This document shows positions 24,060 to 32,941 of a stretch of 64,000 bases of DNA, piece after piece; the stretch's first letter is position 1, and each line of letters opens with the position of its first letter. The stretch lies in contig CP014609.1 in NCBI GenBank assembly GCA_001586195.1, forward strand, positions 1,648,001 through 1,712,000, in the 5' to 3' direction. The stretch comes from Solibacillus silvestris. GTDB taxonomy: Bacteria > Bacillota > Bacilli > Bacillales_A > Planococcaceae. The notes below the pieces were generated by a model. That model did no database searches. It was not told the DNA's origin and saw nothing but the letters and a program-made list of their open reading frames with translations. The translations under genes and the position numbers were made by a program.

Positions 24060-25424
24060 CTAATCAATAAAAATTTTGCCAGGATTCATAATGTTGTTCG
24101 GATCGAGTAGCCGTTTGATTTCTTTCATCCAAATGTAGGCAGCTCCGTGTTCCTGTTGCTGATACTTTGCCTTGCCGAGCCCTACACCATGTTCTCCGGT
24201 GCAAGTTCCTCCAAGCGACAGTGCGTATTCAACAACATGTTCATTTAATTCTTTTGCTCTTGCAATCTCTTCCTGACTTTCCATATCGACCATCAGCAAA
24301 ATATGGTAATTACCGTCACCAACATGGCCGACAATCCCCGCGTCGATTTCCATACTTTCAATTTTTTCACGGGAATTTTGAATGGCATCAGGCAACGAAT
24401 TGATCGGAACAACGACATCTGTGGACATCAGTTTTTTTCCCGGTGCGGAATGGATATATGTATAGGCCAAGTTGTGGCGAAGCTCCCATAATTGATTACG
24501 CGCCCGTTCATCCTGCTCAAATGCCAGCTCAATACAGCCATTGTCATTCAATAATTCAGTCGCAAAAATGACATCTGACTTCAATCCTGCTTCATTTCCA
24601 TGAAACTCCAAAAATAATGTCGGTGTTTCGGGGAAATTTGTATCGGAAGCAAAATTTACTTGTTCGATACTGCGTTTGTCGACAAGTTCGATACGTGCCA
24701 TTGGGATTCCCGCTTGTTTTAATGAAACAACAGCATCCACTGCCTGCTGGATTGTTTCAAATGTAGCGCGGCCCGCAATAATTTTTTCTGGTATCCCGTA
24801 AACACGTAATGTTAATTCCGTGATGACCCCCAGTGTCCCTTCCGAACCTACCATTAAACCATTCAAGTGATAGCCTGATGATGATTTTGCGGCCAATCCG
24901 CCGGTATGGATCACATCACCATTTGCCAACACCACCTCTAAATCACGGACTTGGTCTCGCATAATGCCGTATCGGACAGAAGTTGTACCGCTCGCATTTG
25001 TCGCGGCCATTCCTCCTAATGTCGCATCTGCACCTGGATCGACAGAAAAGAATAAGCCATATTTTTTTAATTCTTTATTGAGCTGGCTGCGGGTTACACC
25101 TGGTTGGACCTTTACAAGAAAATCATCGGGGCGTACTTCTAATACAGCATTCATCATCGATAAATCAAGAGAGATTCCTCCCTTATAAGGAATTACATGA
25201 CCTTCTAAACTCGTACCAAGACCAAATGGTACTACCGGAATTCGCTGATCATTTGCCAGTATTACAATTTTGCTGACTTCTTCAGCTGTCTTCGGAAATA
25301 CTACAACATCCGGTAAATGCGGTTCATGATAAGATTCATCCTTTCCGTGTTGTGTACGTAATACTTCATTCGTTGTGACCTGCTCACGTGATAAAAGTTG
25401 TTGCAATTGTTCAATGTAATTCAA
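24060..25424 (-). CDS. glcD: FAD-binding 2-hydroxyacid oxidase (GlcD/D-lactate dehydrogenase family)
   Basis: A 454-residue flavoprotein of the VAO family that oxidises a 2-hydroxyacid to a 2-oxoacid. The FAD-binding PCMH domain (about 40-220) shows PFGLGTSLEGHV, DPGADATLGGMAATNASG and GSEGTLGVITELTLR. The C-terminal domain holds HVGDGNYH and GTCTGEHGVGLGK, the family's metal/substrate-side motifs. No Fe-S partner (GlcF/LldE-like) is adjacent, so electrons may go to quinone directly. It is the first gene of the operon and precedes dctP by 11 bp. Confidence 0.92.
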   Translation of the reverse strand: MNYIEQLQQLLSREQVTTNEVLRTQHGKDESYHEPHLPDVVVFPKTAEEVSKIVILANDQRIPVVPFGLGTSLEGHVIPYKGGISLDLSMMNAVLEVRPDDFLVKVQPGVTRSQLNKELKKYGLFFSVDPGADATLGGMAATNASGTTSVRYGIMRDQVRDLEVVLANGDVIHTGGLAAKSSSGYHLNGLMVGSEGTLGVITELTLRVYGIPEKIIAGRATFETIQQAVDAVVSLKQAGIPMARIELVDKRSIEQVNFASDTNFPETPTLFLEFHGNEAGLKSDVIFATELLNDNGCIELAFEQDERARNQLWELRHNLAYTYIHSAPGKKLMSTDVVVPINSLPDAIQNSREKIESMEIDAGIVGHVGDGNYHILLMVDMESQEEIARAKELNEHVVEYALSLGGTCTGEHGVGLGKAKYQQQEHGAAYIWMKEIKRLLDPNNIMNPGKIFID

Positions 25425-25465
25425 ACCAATTCCTCCTCACTTTTGTTGTCGGACCTTTGGAGCTT

Positions 25466-25476
25466 TGGTCCAACCA
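25466..25476 (-). promoter_or_regulatory. GntR/FCD-type operator upstream of glcD
   Basis: TGGTCCAACCA is an exact match to TGGTNNNACCA, the site known for FadR-type GntR regulators such as PdhR and LldR. It lies about 45 bp before the glcD start, in the probable leader or promoter, consistent with control by the operon's own GntR. Confidence 0.7.
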
Positions 25477-25549
25477 ACTCTTAATAATTAGAATATATTT
25501 ATTTTTCTAAAAATACAAACTATTTATTTTTTATACTGTATTTTCCATA

Positions 25550-25581
25550 AAAAAAGAGTTGACATTTAAATGTCAGCTCCT
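25550..25581 (-). terminator. Terminator of the P-loop ATPase gene
   Basis: A palindromic stem (GAGCTGACATTT / AAATGTCAACTC on the minus strand) is followed by seven T residues, 12 bp beyond the stop at 25593. Confidence 0.85.
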
Positions 25582-25592
25582 GTTTAGTCTTT

Positions 25593-26393
25593 TTATTTCA
25601 CACCTTTAATTTGTACGTGAATCGTTTCGGGCTCAATACCAAAATGCAATGAAAATTCTTCAGCAATTTCCTTTTGAAGTTCATAGATATAGCTAGGCAC
25701 AACATATGAAACAGGTGATTTTAAATAAATACCGATTGTCATTTGGGGTACGCCATCTGTATGAATCTGCGCTATTTCGAATTTTGCCAGTCTTTCCTGC
25801 CTTACAAGTACATGATCCAATACATCTGTAAATACAGTACGGGAAATATAGACACTGTTTTGATGGAAATCAGGTTGTACGATCGTCGTTTCTCCGAGCT
25901 TTACTTGTGAAGAAGAGAAAATTTCCTTTCCCCGCTGAATCAGGCGTTTAAAAAAGTTCTGTTCTACTTGGCGGTATGGAACAGGCATCACATGTTTGCC
26001 CTGAATTTCCCGCACATATTTAGCAATGCGAATTTCCTTTTCTGTACGGATATTATGAACATAATGAAATTCATCGATTTCACCAAGTTGTAACCGGCTT
26101 GCAATTCTTTTAGTCATTTTGTCGGAAGTACCGATCAGTAAAATGGACTGCACTTCATGGGACATAATTGCCTGTACGATTTCAGCTTTATGTATATCAT
26201 CATCCAAAATGGCCCGGCGTACTGCTTTTAATGTATTTTTCTCAAATTTGGCCGACGTTCCCGCGACTTTTTCACCGTTAATAATAAGTATGCCGTCATC
26301 AATAATGGCTTCGATTTCATTGTCATATGCAAATTGCAAAGCGCTCGTACTTTTACCTGTCCCGCTTGGCCCGCTTAAAGAATAGATTTTCAT
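25593..26393 (-). CDS. P-loop ATPase with an Asp23-like C-terminal domain
   Basis: A 266-residue cytoplasmic protein. The Walker A motif SGPSGTGKST is near the start. The following region (IEAIIDDGILIINGEKVAG) and a Walker-B-like hydrophobic strand (VQSILLIGTSD) complete a small NTPase. Residues from about 165 (GETTIVQPDF) form a beta-alpha domain whose end, IHVQIKGVK, recalls Asp23/Gls24 domains. That second assignment is by eye. A TTG further upstream is possible, but the ATG at 26393 has AGAGG 6 nt before it. Function is unknown. It stands alone between two operons. Confidence 0.65.
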   Translation of the reverse strand: MKIYSLSGPSGTGKSTSALQFAYDNEIEAIIDDGILIINGEKVAGTSAKFEKNTLKAVRRAILDDDIHKAEIVQAIMSHEVQSILLIGTSDKMTKRIASRLQLGEIDEFHYVHNIRTEKEIRIAKYVREIQGKHVMPVPYRQVEQNFFKRLIQRGKEIFSSSQVKLGETTIVQPDFHQNSVYISRTVFTDVLDHVLVRQERLAKFEIAQIHTDGVPQMTIGIYLKSPVSYVVPSYIYELQKEIAEEFSLHFGIEPETIHVQIKGVK

Positions 26394-26573
26394 GCTGCAC
26401 CTCTTAATCAATTATTATGCTGTTAATAATATTTCCTGTACCTATATTGCTATTCCACTACGGTTTCGTGCTTTATGTAGTGAATTAATTCTCTTTTCTG
26501 ATTTCATCCCCATTATACGTGATGTGTATGATAAAATGGTGCTTACAATTGAAAGTTTTAAGGAGTGTTAAAA

Positions 26574-27737
26574 TTGAATATCCAACCGTCTAAAAAAATG
26601 TCATTATTTGTGCCGGCTATATTTGGTGACTTAAAAAAACATGCTAAATTACAAGAGCAAAAAGGAACGGAACTCATTGATTTAAGCCTTGGGAGTCCTG
26701 ATATCGCTCCTGCAGAGAATTTACGCCAAAAAATGTCCGAGCTTACTGCGCTCTCGTCTTCTTACGGCTATACTTTAACGGGTATTCAAACATTTAATGA
26801 AGCGGTATGTCGTTATTATAAACGAGTAAACAATGTAGAGTTGGATCCGGAAACAGAAGTTGTCCAAACAATTGGTTCTCAGGAAGGTTTAGTCCATCTT
26901 CCAGTCGCATTCTGTGATCCTGGTGATATTGTACTTACTACAAATCCTGCCTATGTTGCTTATGATGCGGGGATTCATTTGGCAGGCGCAACACCTTATT
27001 ATATGCCATTAACAAAGGAAAATCAGTATTTGCCTGATTTAAAAGCCATTCCAGAAGATATTCGCCAAAAAGCAAAATTACTAATTTTAAACTTGCCGGG
27101 TAACCCCGTACCGGCCATGCCATCAATCGCGTATTTTGAAGAAGTGGTGACCTTTGCGAAAAAGTATAATATTATTGTTTTGCACGATGCGGCTTACTCT
27201 GAATTTTACTTTAAGGGAGATGCCCCAATCAGCTTCCTTGCCACACCTGGTGCGAAAGAAGTCGGTTTGGAAATTAACTCTTTATCGAAAAGCTTCAGTC
27301 TTGCTGGGACTCGTATTGCCTACATAGTTGGAAATGCCGAATTAGTGGCGATTATGAAGCAACTGAAATCGAACTTGGACTTTGGTATTTTTGAACCGAT
27401 TCAGCAAGTAGCGGCTTTAGCATTGGACAATGCTGAACAAGTTACAAGTGTACTGAGAGAAACTTTCTCTGTACGCCATAAAACACTTATGGAAGGCTTA
27501 ACATCAATCGGCTGGGAAGTTGCGCCAAGTGATGGCGGGATGTTTGTATGGGCAAAATATCCGTATGATATTCCATGTATTGACTTTGCCTATAAAGCGA
27601 TTGAACAAACTGGTGTCGTTATGGTACCGGGTACGGTGTTTGGCACAGCCGGTGAGGGTTATATGCGTCTCGCATTGGTACAGCCTGTCGAACAACTCCA
27701 GGAAGCGGTTAAACGACTGTCTACAATAAAATTATAA
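26574..27737 (+). CDS. PLP-dependent aminotransferase, class I/II
   Basis: A 387-residue fold-type I aminotransferase. PLP-site elements appear in order: LGSPDIAP near the N-terminus, TIGSQEGL (phosphate loop), LNLPGNPVPA (NPT-type loop), VLHDAAYSEF (Asp and Tyr), and NSLSKSFSLAGTRIAY with the Schiff-base Lys. The C-terminal substrate Arg is in EGYMRLALV. It resembles DapL/LL-DAP or aspartate aminotransferase-like proteins of Bacillales, but substrate is undetermined. TTG at 26574 is 8 nt after AAGGAG and is preferred to the overlapping GTG at 26565. Confidence 0.88.
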   Translation: MNIQPSKKMSLFVPAIFGDLKKHAKLQEQKGTELIDLSLGSPDIAPAENLRQKMSELTALSSSYGYTLTGIQTFNEAVCRYYKRVNNVELDPETEVVQTIGSQEGLVHLPVAFCDPGDIVLTTNPAYVAYDAGIHLAGATPYYMPLTKENQYLPDLKAIPEDIRQKAKLLILNLPGNPVPAMPSIAYFEEVVTFAKKYNIIVLHDAAYSEFYFKGDAPISFLATPGAKEVGLEINSLSKSFSLAGTRIAYIVGNAELVAIMKQLKSNLDFGIFEPIQQVAALALDNAEQVTSVLRETFSVRHKTLMEGLTSIGWEVAPSDGGMFVWAKYPYDIPCIDFAYKAIEQTGVVMVPGTVFGTAGEGYMRLALVQPVEQLQEAVKRLSTIKL

Positions 27738-27739
27738 AC

Positions 27740-27782
27740 AAAAAGGCGTTGCTGTATGTAATTATCAGCAACGCCTTTTTTA
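27740..27782. terminator. Bidirectional terminator
   Basis: AAAGGCGTTGCTG and CAGCAACGCCTTT form a perfect 13-bp stem between convergent genes, with A/T runs on both sides. Confidence 0.9.
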
Positions 27783-27783
27783 A

Positions 27784-28176
27784 TTATTCCATAGCGCTAT
27801 ACGTAATAACACCTTTTTCTTCGATTTCCACACCGTCTAAAAATACAACGGTCGTTTGGAAAATCAGCTGCTCATCTTTACCGCATACCCAGCGTTCGTC
27901 TGGAATAATCTCAAATGGGATTATTTCCCCATCTTTTGATCGAATCCCTCCAACTAACTGAAACGAGTGCTTTCCGATAATTGAAAATTCACCATCCAAC
28001 TCTTCACAAAGGACTAATAATGAAATGTAATCAATTTTATCCTCTTCATCTTCCGTAAGTGATGTAACATAAACGGAACCGTTTAATATGTCACCTTCTA
28101 CAAGCTCTGTCTTTTCGATGACAGTTTCAACTTTCACGCCATTTTCTTCAAGTGATGTTAGCCATTTGCTTAACAT
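27784..28176 (-). CDS. Spo0M-like protein
   Basis: A 130-residue arrestin-like beta-sandwich protein resembling the N-terminal half of sporulation-control protein Spo0M. The characteristic opening reads VETVIEKTELVEGDILNGSVYV and is followed by IDYISLLVLCEE and IIPFEIIPDERW. Spo0M itself is about twice this length, so this is either a short paralogue or a truncated relative that kept one domain. The reading frame is intact with its own terminator region. The role is unknown. Confidence 0.7.
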   Translation of the reverse strand: MLSKWLTSLEENGVKVETVIEKTELVEGDILNGSVYVTSLTEDEEDKIDYISLLVLCEELDGEFSIIGKHSFQLVGGIRSKDGEIIPFEIIPDERWVCGKDEQLIFQTTVVFLDGVEIEEKGVITYSAME

Positions 28177-28216
28177 GTATACTCCTCCATTTAAATATGT
28201 AATTGATAAAAGATTT

Positions 28217-28263
28217 TAAAAAAGGGAGCGTGTTAAAAGTTTTCGCTTTTAACACACCCCATC
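28217..28263 (-). terminator. Terminator of the AI-2E-family gene
   Basis: GTGTTAAAAG and CTTTTAACAC form the core of a long stem with flanking G/C pairs, followed on the minus strand by six T residues. Confidence 0.88.
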
Positions 28264-28282
28264 TTTACAATTTCCTGTTTTC

Positions 28283-29494
28283 TTATTTCAATTCTTCATA
28301 CAGGTTAGTCTCGTCAGATTGGAAACGATTGTAACGTTGTTTAAAGAGTCGATACGTATGTGAAATGAGAACTTTGATTAAAGCATAACCAGGAATACCT
28401 AGCACGACACCTGGAACTCCAAATAAAGAACCAGCTGTTAATAATACAAAAATAATCGTAATAGGATGGATACTTAATGATTTACCCATAATTTGAGGGG
28501 AAATAAACTTCCCTTCGATTAATTGTACAATTGTCCATACAATAGCTAACTTTACTAACAGCCATGGTGAATTTACAATCGCAATAATTGCTGCAGGAGT
28601 AGCGGCAATGGCTGGTCCCAAATATGGAACAACACTTGTGATCATTGCGAGGAAGCCAAGTAGTAAAGCATATGGCATTCCAATAATTAAAAAGCCGATT
28701 GTCATCATGACACCAATACAAAACGATACTAAAATCTGGCCTTGTATGTAAGAGCTAATCTGCTTGTCCATATCATGCAATACATCTCCAATTCGCTTAC
28801 GCATACGCGGCGGAAATAGGAGTAAGATGAAGCGCGGCATTTTATCCCCTTCATATAATAAATAGAATGTAATAAACGGCACGATTACGAGCGATAAAAT
28901 GATACCTGTAACTGTTGACAGGAATCCTGTAATACCAGTCGCAACTCCAGTCGCTAAACTACCTAAAGTTACCTTTACTGTTGTAATAAAACTATCAGTA
29001 AAGTCCGTTAAAATCTGATTGTAGTCAAAGTTAATCTTTTCAAAATACTCGCTGAAGTGAGAGTTGTTTAAAAATGCTAATAAATCATTTGCAAGTGCCA
29101 TTAAAACAACAGGAAATTCCTGTACTAAGTTTGTAAACTGATCACGTAAAAACGGGAAAACCAGTAAGACAAGCAATGTGATCAAAGCAATAACTACAAT
29201 ATACAAAATTAGAATCGCTAAGGCACGCGGCACTTTCCATCTTACTAAAAGTTTCAATGGCGGGCGTAATAAGTAAAACAAGATAACCCCTAATACACCA
29301 GGCAATATGATGACTTCAAATAATACATGTAACGGCTCGAAGATAAAGGAAATTTTATCGTAGACGAATACCGTACAACCAACCAATAAGATGATCACTA
29401 ATAAGAATAATAAATTTTTACCACCTAAAAATCGAATAAATTTAGAAGAGAAAAATCTAGACGTTTCCTGGGGTAAAGAATTCACTTTATTCAT
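28283..29494 (-). CDS. AI-2E/PerM-family membrane transporter
   Basis: A polytopic membrane protein of about 403 residues with seven to eight helices. Conserved AI-2E (TqsA/YdbI/YtvI) features include FITFYLLYEGDKM in the centre, YIQGQILVSFCIGVMMTIGF, ITSVVPYLGPAIAATPAAII and EGKFISPQIMGKSLSIHPIT. Members export AI-2, Na+ or other solutes; substrate cannot be told from sequence. The TTG/GTG frame upstream would place the GGAGAG inside the gene, so the ATG at 29494 is chosen. Confidence 0.88.
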   Translation of the reverse strand: MNKVNSLPQETSRFFSSKFIRFLGGKNLLFLLVIILLVGCTVFVYDKISFIFEPLHVLFEVIILPGVLGVILFYLLRPPLKLLVRWKVPRALAILILYIVVIALITLLVLLVFPFLRDQFTNLVQEFPVVLMALANDLLAFLNNSHFSEYFEKINFDYNQILTDFTDSFITTVKVTLGSLATGVATGITGFLSTVTGIILSLVIVPFITFYLLYEGDKMPRFILLLFPPRMRKRIGDVLHDMDKQISSYIQGQILVSFCIGVMMTIGFLIIGMPYALLLGFLAMITSVVPYLGPAIAATPAAIIAIVNSPWLLVKLAIVWTIVQLIEGKFISPQIMGKSLSIHPITIIFVLLTAGSLFGVPGVVLGIPGYALIKVLISHTYRLFKQRYNRFQSDETNLYEELK

Positions 29495-29587
29495 TTCATT
29501 TTTTCTCTCCAAAAGACCACCTCAATATTTCAACAATATTTAATTTATTATTTATTTTATCATGAATAACGGATGTACACGTAATGC

Positions 29588-30526
29588 TTACTCGCTTAAA
29601 TTTAAAAAATCATGTAAAATTTGCGAATTTTTCGCAACATCAATTTCCAGTACTTCCCCAGCATGTCGGTAGTTGTTAATTTTATAGGTACCTTCTGCTG
29701 GAATCGTCATTTTTTCAACATTGATTTCCCCGCTTGAAACTGCCTTTAATGCGGTTTTCAGCTGGTCTTTATTTGTTAAATCCGTCGTAATATAACCTTG
29801 GGTAGCACCGATAAATTTTGGCAGATTCGCAACATTTTTTGGTGATAAGAATTCATCTTTCAATGCTTCGATTACTTTTTGCTGACGTGCTACACGTCCG
29901 AAATCACCTTCAGCATCCCCACGGAAACGGGCATAACCGAGCAGTTCTTTACCGTTTAAGTTTTGAAGACCCTTTTCAATCTCTACATAGATTAATCCAC
30001 CCATCTTTTTTTCAACATCGATTTCGATACCGTTTGGAGCCAAAATATCAATCAATGTTTCAAAGCTTTTAAAATCAATCATTGCATAATGGTGGATCGG
30101 TATATCGAACATATTATTTAACGTTTCCTGAAGTAACGGTACCCCACCTAAATAATAGGCCGTATTCAGTTTATACGATTGATAACCGGGAATTTCCGCA
30201 TAAATATCACGCATAAATGATACGAGCTTCATATCGTTCGTTTTATGGTTCCATGAAAGAACCATCATCGTATCGGAACGCGATTTTTCTTCACCTCGGG
30301 TATCTACACCTAAGATTAAATAATTTTCTATAGTCGGATGATTGTCATCTGGTTCAAAGCCTTCTACTTCAATTTTATTACCGCTTGCCAATTCCTTTCC
30401 CTTATTAAATTGGACATAGCTATATCCAATAGCACTAATAAGCAAAAGAAATACCACTACGAAAAGTAACCGGCCTTTGCGCATTTTTTTCTTTCGATAG
30501 CGGGTTTGACGCGTCTGTTCTTCCAT
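29588..30526 (-). CDS. LytR-CpsA-Psr (LCP) family cell-wall ligase
   Basis: A 312-residue membrane-anchored enzyme of the LCP family, which transfers wall teichoic acid or other anionic glycopolymers to peptidoglycan. A basic N-terminus (RYRKKKMRKGR) and one helix (about 18-40) precede the extracellular LCP domain. The domain shows LILGVDTRGEEKSRSDTMMV (the Asp/Arg pyrophosphate site), FMRDIYAEIPGY, KLNTAYYLGG and GYARFRGDAEGDFGRVARQQ. It is a TagU-like member. It is monocistronic, with a neighbour on the same strand downstream. Confidence 0.93.
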   Translation of the reverse strand: MEEQTRQTRYRKKKMRKGRLLFVVVFLLLISAIGYSYVQFNKGKELASGNKIEVEGFEPDDNHPTIENYLILGVDTRGEEKSRSDTMMVLSWNHKTNDMKLVSFMRDIYAEIPGYQSYKLNTAYYLGGVPLLQETLNNMFDIPIHHYAMIDFKSFETLIDILAPNGIEIDVEKKMGGLIYVEIEKGLQNLNGKELLGYARFRGDAEGDFGRVARQQKVIEALKDEFLSPKNVANLPKFIGATQGYITTDLTNKDQLKTALKAVSSGEINVEKMTIPAEGTYKINNYRHAGEVLEIDVAKNSQILHDFLNLSE

Positions 30527-30705
30527 TCCTACAACTTCCTTTCTATTTCTGTGAAGTTTAGACGATTTACATTAAATTTAGTTGCAAATTACTTATAGTA
30601 TACCATTTTATGCACATTTTCTTCCTAATTAATGAAATGTCAGCATATCTTTTTTTCAATTTTTTGCTATAGAATATTATATGCGCTTACAGGAAGTTTA
30701 ATAAA

Positions 30706-30734
30706 TTGAATGTCATTCTTATCCATGGTAGAAT
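30706..30734 (+). promoter_or_regulatory. Sigma-A promoter of msrA
   Basis: TTGAAT and TAGAAT lie exactly 17 bp apart. The expected start is about 75 bp before the msrA ATG. Confidence 0.65.
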
Positions 30735-30814
30735 ACAGCATATTTAACTGCTTTAAATAAGGTTAAAGTTTAAGGTTGAATATGTTTTTACTGGTTAATG
30801 AGGAGTGATACAGA

Positions 30815-31336
30815 ATGGAAAAAGCTACATTTGCAGGTGGTTGTTTTTGGTGTATGGTCAAACCTTTTGATCAATGGGAAGGCATCGAAAAAGTAACAAG
30901 CGGTTATATGGGTGGTCATGTGGAAAATCCTACATATGAAGATGTAAAACGTGGTGACTCTGGACATGTTGAAGTTGTCGAGATTGAATTTAATCCAGAG
31001 CTTTTCAGCTATGAAAAATTATTGGATATATATTGGATGCAAATTGATCCAACAGATGCTGGCGGTCAGTTCCAAGATCGCGGTGAGTCGTACAAAACAG
31101 TTATTTTTACGCATAGCGATGATCAATATAAGGCTGCACAGAAATCAAAGAAAGACTTGGCGGAAAGTGGACGTTTCAAAAAACCGATTGTCACTGAAAT
31201 TCAACAGGCACAAACTTTTTGGCCAGCGGAAGACTACCATCAAGACTATTACAAAAAAGAAGAAGCACATTATCAGGAAGACCGGGCTAAATCAGGACGC
31301 GATGAGTTTATTGATGTTCACTGGAAGGAAAGTTAA
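30815..31336 (+). CDS. msrA: Peptide-methionine (S)-S-oxide reductase MsrA
   Basis: A 173-residue repair enzyme that reduces methionine-S-sulfoxide. The catalytic motif GGCFWC is at residues 8-13 (C10 is the nucleophile), followed by [15 protein letters not shown] and [12 protein letters not shown]. The usual partner msrB is not present. There is no C-terminal fusion. AGGAG precedes the ATG, with a clear promoter and terminator around the gene. Confidence 0.96.
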   Translation: MEKATFAGGCFWCMVKPFDQWEGIEKVTSGYMGGHVENPTYEDVKRGDSGHVEVVEIEFNPELFSYEKLLDIYWMQIDPTDAGGQFQDRGESYKTVIFTHSDDQYKAAQKSKKDLAESGRFKKPIVTEIQQAQTFWPAEDYHQDYYKKEEAHYQEDRAKSGRDEFIDVHWKES

Positions 31337-31349
31337 AATTTCTGTATAA

Positions 31350-31392
31350 AAAGGAACGTACCACTCGAAATTTCGAGCGGTACGTTCTTTTT
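31350..31392. terminator. Strong bidirectional terminator
   Basis: GAACGTACC and GGTACGTTC form the outer stem, and CTCGAAATTTCGAG the inner part. T runs occur on both strands. Confidence 0.92.
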
Positions 31393-31410
31393 AAGTTAAT
31401 TTTGATTGAA

Positions 31411-32658
31411 TTAAATAAAAATTTCATTGAAAGCTTTATAAATAAATTTTTTGTAAATTGTCTCGGGAAAGTCTTCTACACCATTTTTGGCAAAAATGAT
31501 ATCACGTTTCGCGGCAACTTCATCTTTCTCATAGTAAGAAGCTAATGCCCGTACAGCAAAGAATTGATAATATTTGGCTAGATCAATGGGATGGTGTAAG
31601 TAGTCAGGAATGGTTAAAGCAGTACCGATTTGGAGTGCTTTCGAGTAGTTTTGTAATTTAAATTCCGCATACATCTCTTCACCGATGAAGATAGGATTTT
31701 TAAATAAAAATAAGTAATCCTGCAGTTTTGTTTTATAATGGTTAATTTCCGGAACGATTTGTGCGTATTTCTTTTCAACAATGTTCATATAATGCAGCTT
31801 GCTGTACAAATAACGTACAGATATCGCCGGATCGTCAGCAAACTCTGATAAAAGCATTAATTTTTCTATGTACTCTTTACATTTATTAATATCCTCATTT
31901 GCAATGGATTGAATAAACAACAAATGATAAAAGCGGTCCATACGATAAAATATTTGCTTCTTTTTTGCCATATTTAATGCCTTTTGTAAATAATGATCTG
32001 ACATTCTAGTATTATCTACTGCCGAATAGGAAATCGTTAAATTATAATATAAATCAAGGATTACCATCGGGTCCATCATCAGTTCATAAGGTTCAATCCG
32101 TTTTTCTCCTTGCTTTAATATAGCTAATGTTTCATTGTAATTACGCTGTTCAATCGCAGCCTGACATAAATAAAAATAACAGCGAAGCATTTGACTATAT
32201 GCATGAATCTCTTCGTATTGATCGATAAACTTCCAATATTCATCAAGTGATTTGGCTTTGTTAATCGTACGGTTCATTAAAAAATAAACTTCTCTTAATC
32301 GAATTTGTTCATAGTTTGTACCTTGAATTTCCGATAAATAAGGTTCGATTTTTTCGATTATTTTAATCGTTAGTGATTGGAGTTCTTCTGGGTCGCGAAT
32401 GAGCTTTCTACGCTCTACATCTTCTTCGATTGTGGTATACAAATTTCTTAGCATTGTGAGTGTCCCGTCATCTATCAGAAAATCGACATCGACATTTAAT
32501 TGATTGGCAATAAAACGAAGGCTTTCCATTGAAGGTTGTGCTTTACCATTCTCAATTAAACTTAGCATACCTTTCGTTAAACGTTCCCCTACTACCTCTG
32601 TTTGAGTTAATTTCTTCTGTTTTCTCAGCTTTTTGATGCGTTCACCTAGTATATTCAA
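31411..32658 (-). CDS. HTH-TPR regulator of RNPP-like architecture
   Basis: A 415-residue protein with an N-terminal XRE-type helix-turn-helix (residues 4-62; ERIKKLRKQKKLTQTEV and SLIENGKAQPS) followed by about 340 residues of TPR-like helices. The same layout is found in PlcR, Rgg-like and other RNPP receptors that bind exported signalling peptides. No short secreted-peptide ORF is evident in the adjacent 280 bp, so the ligand is unknown and a non-peptide role remains possible. It is convergent with msrA. Confidence 0.82.
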   Translation of the reverse strand: MNILGERIKKLRKQKKLTQTEVVGERLTKGMLSLIENGKAQPSMESLRFIANQLNVDVDFLIDDGTLTMLRNLYTTIEEDVERRKLIRDPEELQSLTIKIIEKIEPYLSEIQGTNYEQIRLREVYFLMNRTINKAKSLDEYWKFIDQYEEIHAYSQMLRCYFYLCQAAIEQRNYNETLAILKQGEKRIEPYELMMDPMVILDLYYNLTISYSAVDNTRMSDHYLQKALNMAKKKQIFYRMDRFYHLLFIQSIANEDINKCKEYIEKLMLLSEFADDPAISVRYLYSKLHYMNIVEKKYAQIVPEINHYKTKLQDYLFLFKNPIFIGEEMYAEFKLQNYSKALQIGTALTIPDYLHHPIDLAKYYQFFAVRALASYYEKDEVAAKRDIIFAKNGVEDFPETIYKKFIYKAFNEIFI

Positions 32659-32762
32659 TATTTCACCTACACTTCTTAACTGAATATTCTTATTAAACTA
32701 TGAATACAGAATTTTTACAATATCTTAACTTAAAGTTTAATGATTTAAACGCCAAAATAGTT

Positions 32763-32797
32763 AAAAAAGAATGTACTGCACTTGGCAATACATTCCT
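32763..32797 (-). terminator. Terminator of recQ
   Basis: GAATGTA and TACATTC form a stem over a 13-nt loop, followed on the minus strand by TTTTTT, about 145 bp after the recQ stop. Confidence 0.6.
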
Positions 32798-32941
32798 TTA
32801 GTATAGTGAGATAGCAATTTCAATGAGTAAATTGAATTTATTCGTTAAAAGCATTTTTCAGTATAAAGATTATATCTTTAAAAATTTTTAGGAAAAGTTT
32901 AATTTTAAATAACATTAGCTCTGTTACTATTTAACAAACTA

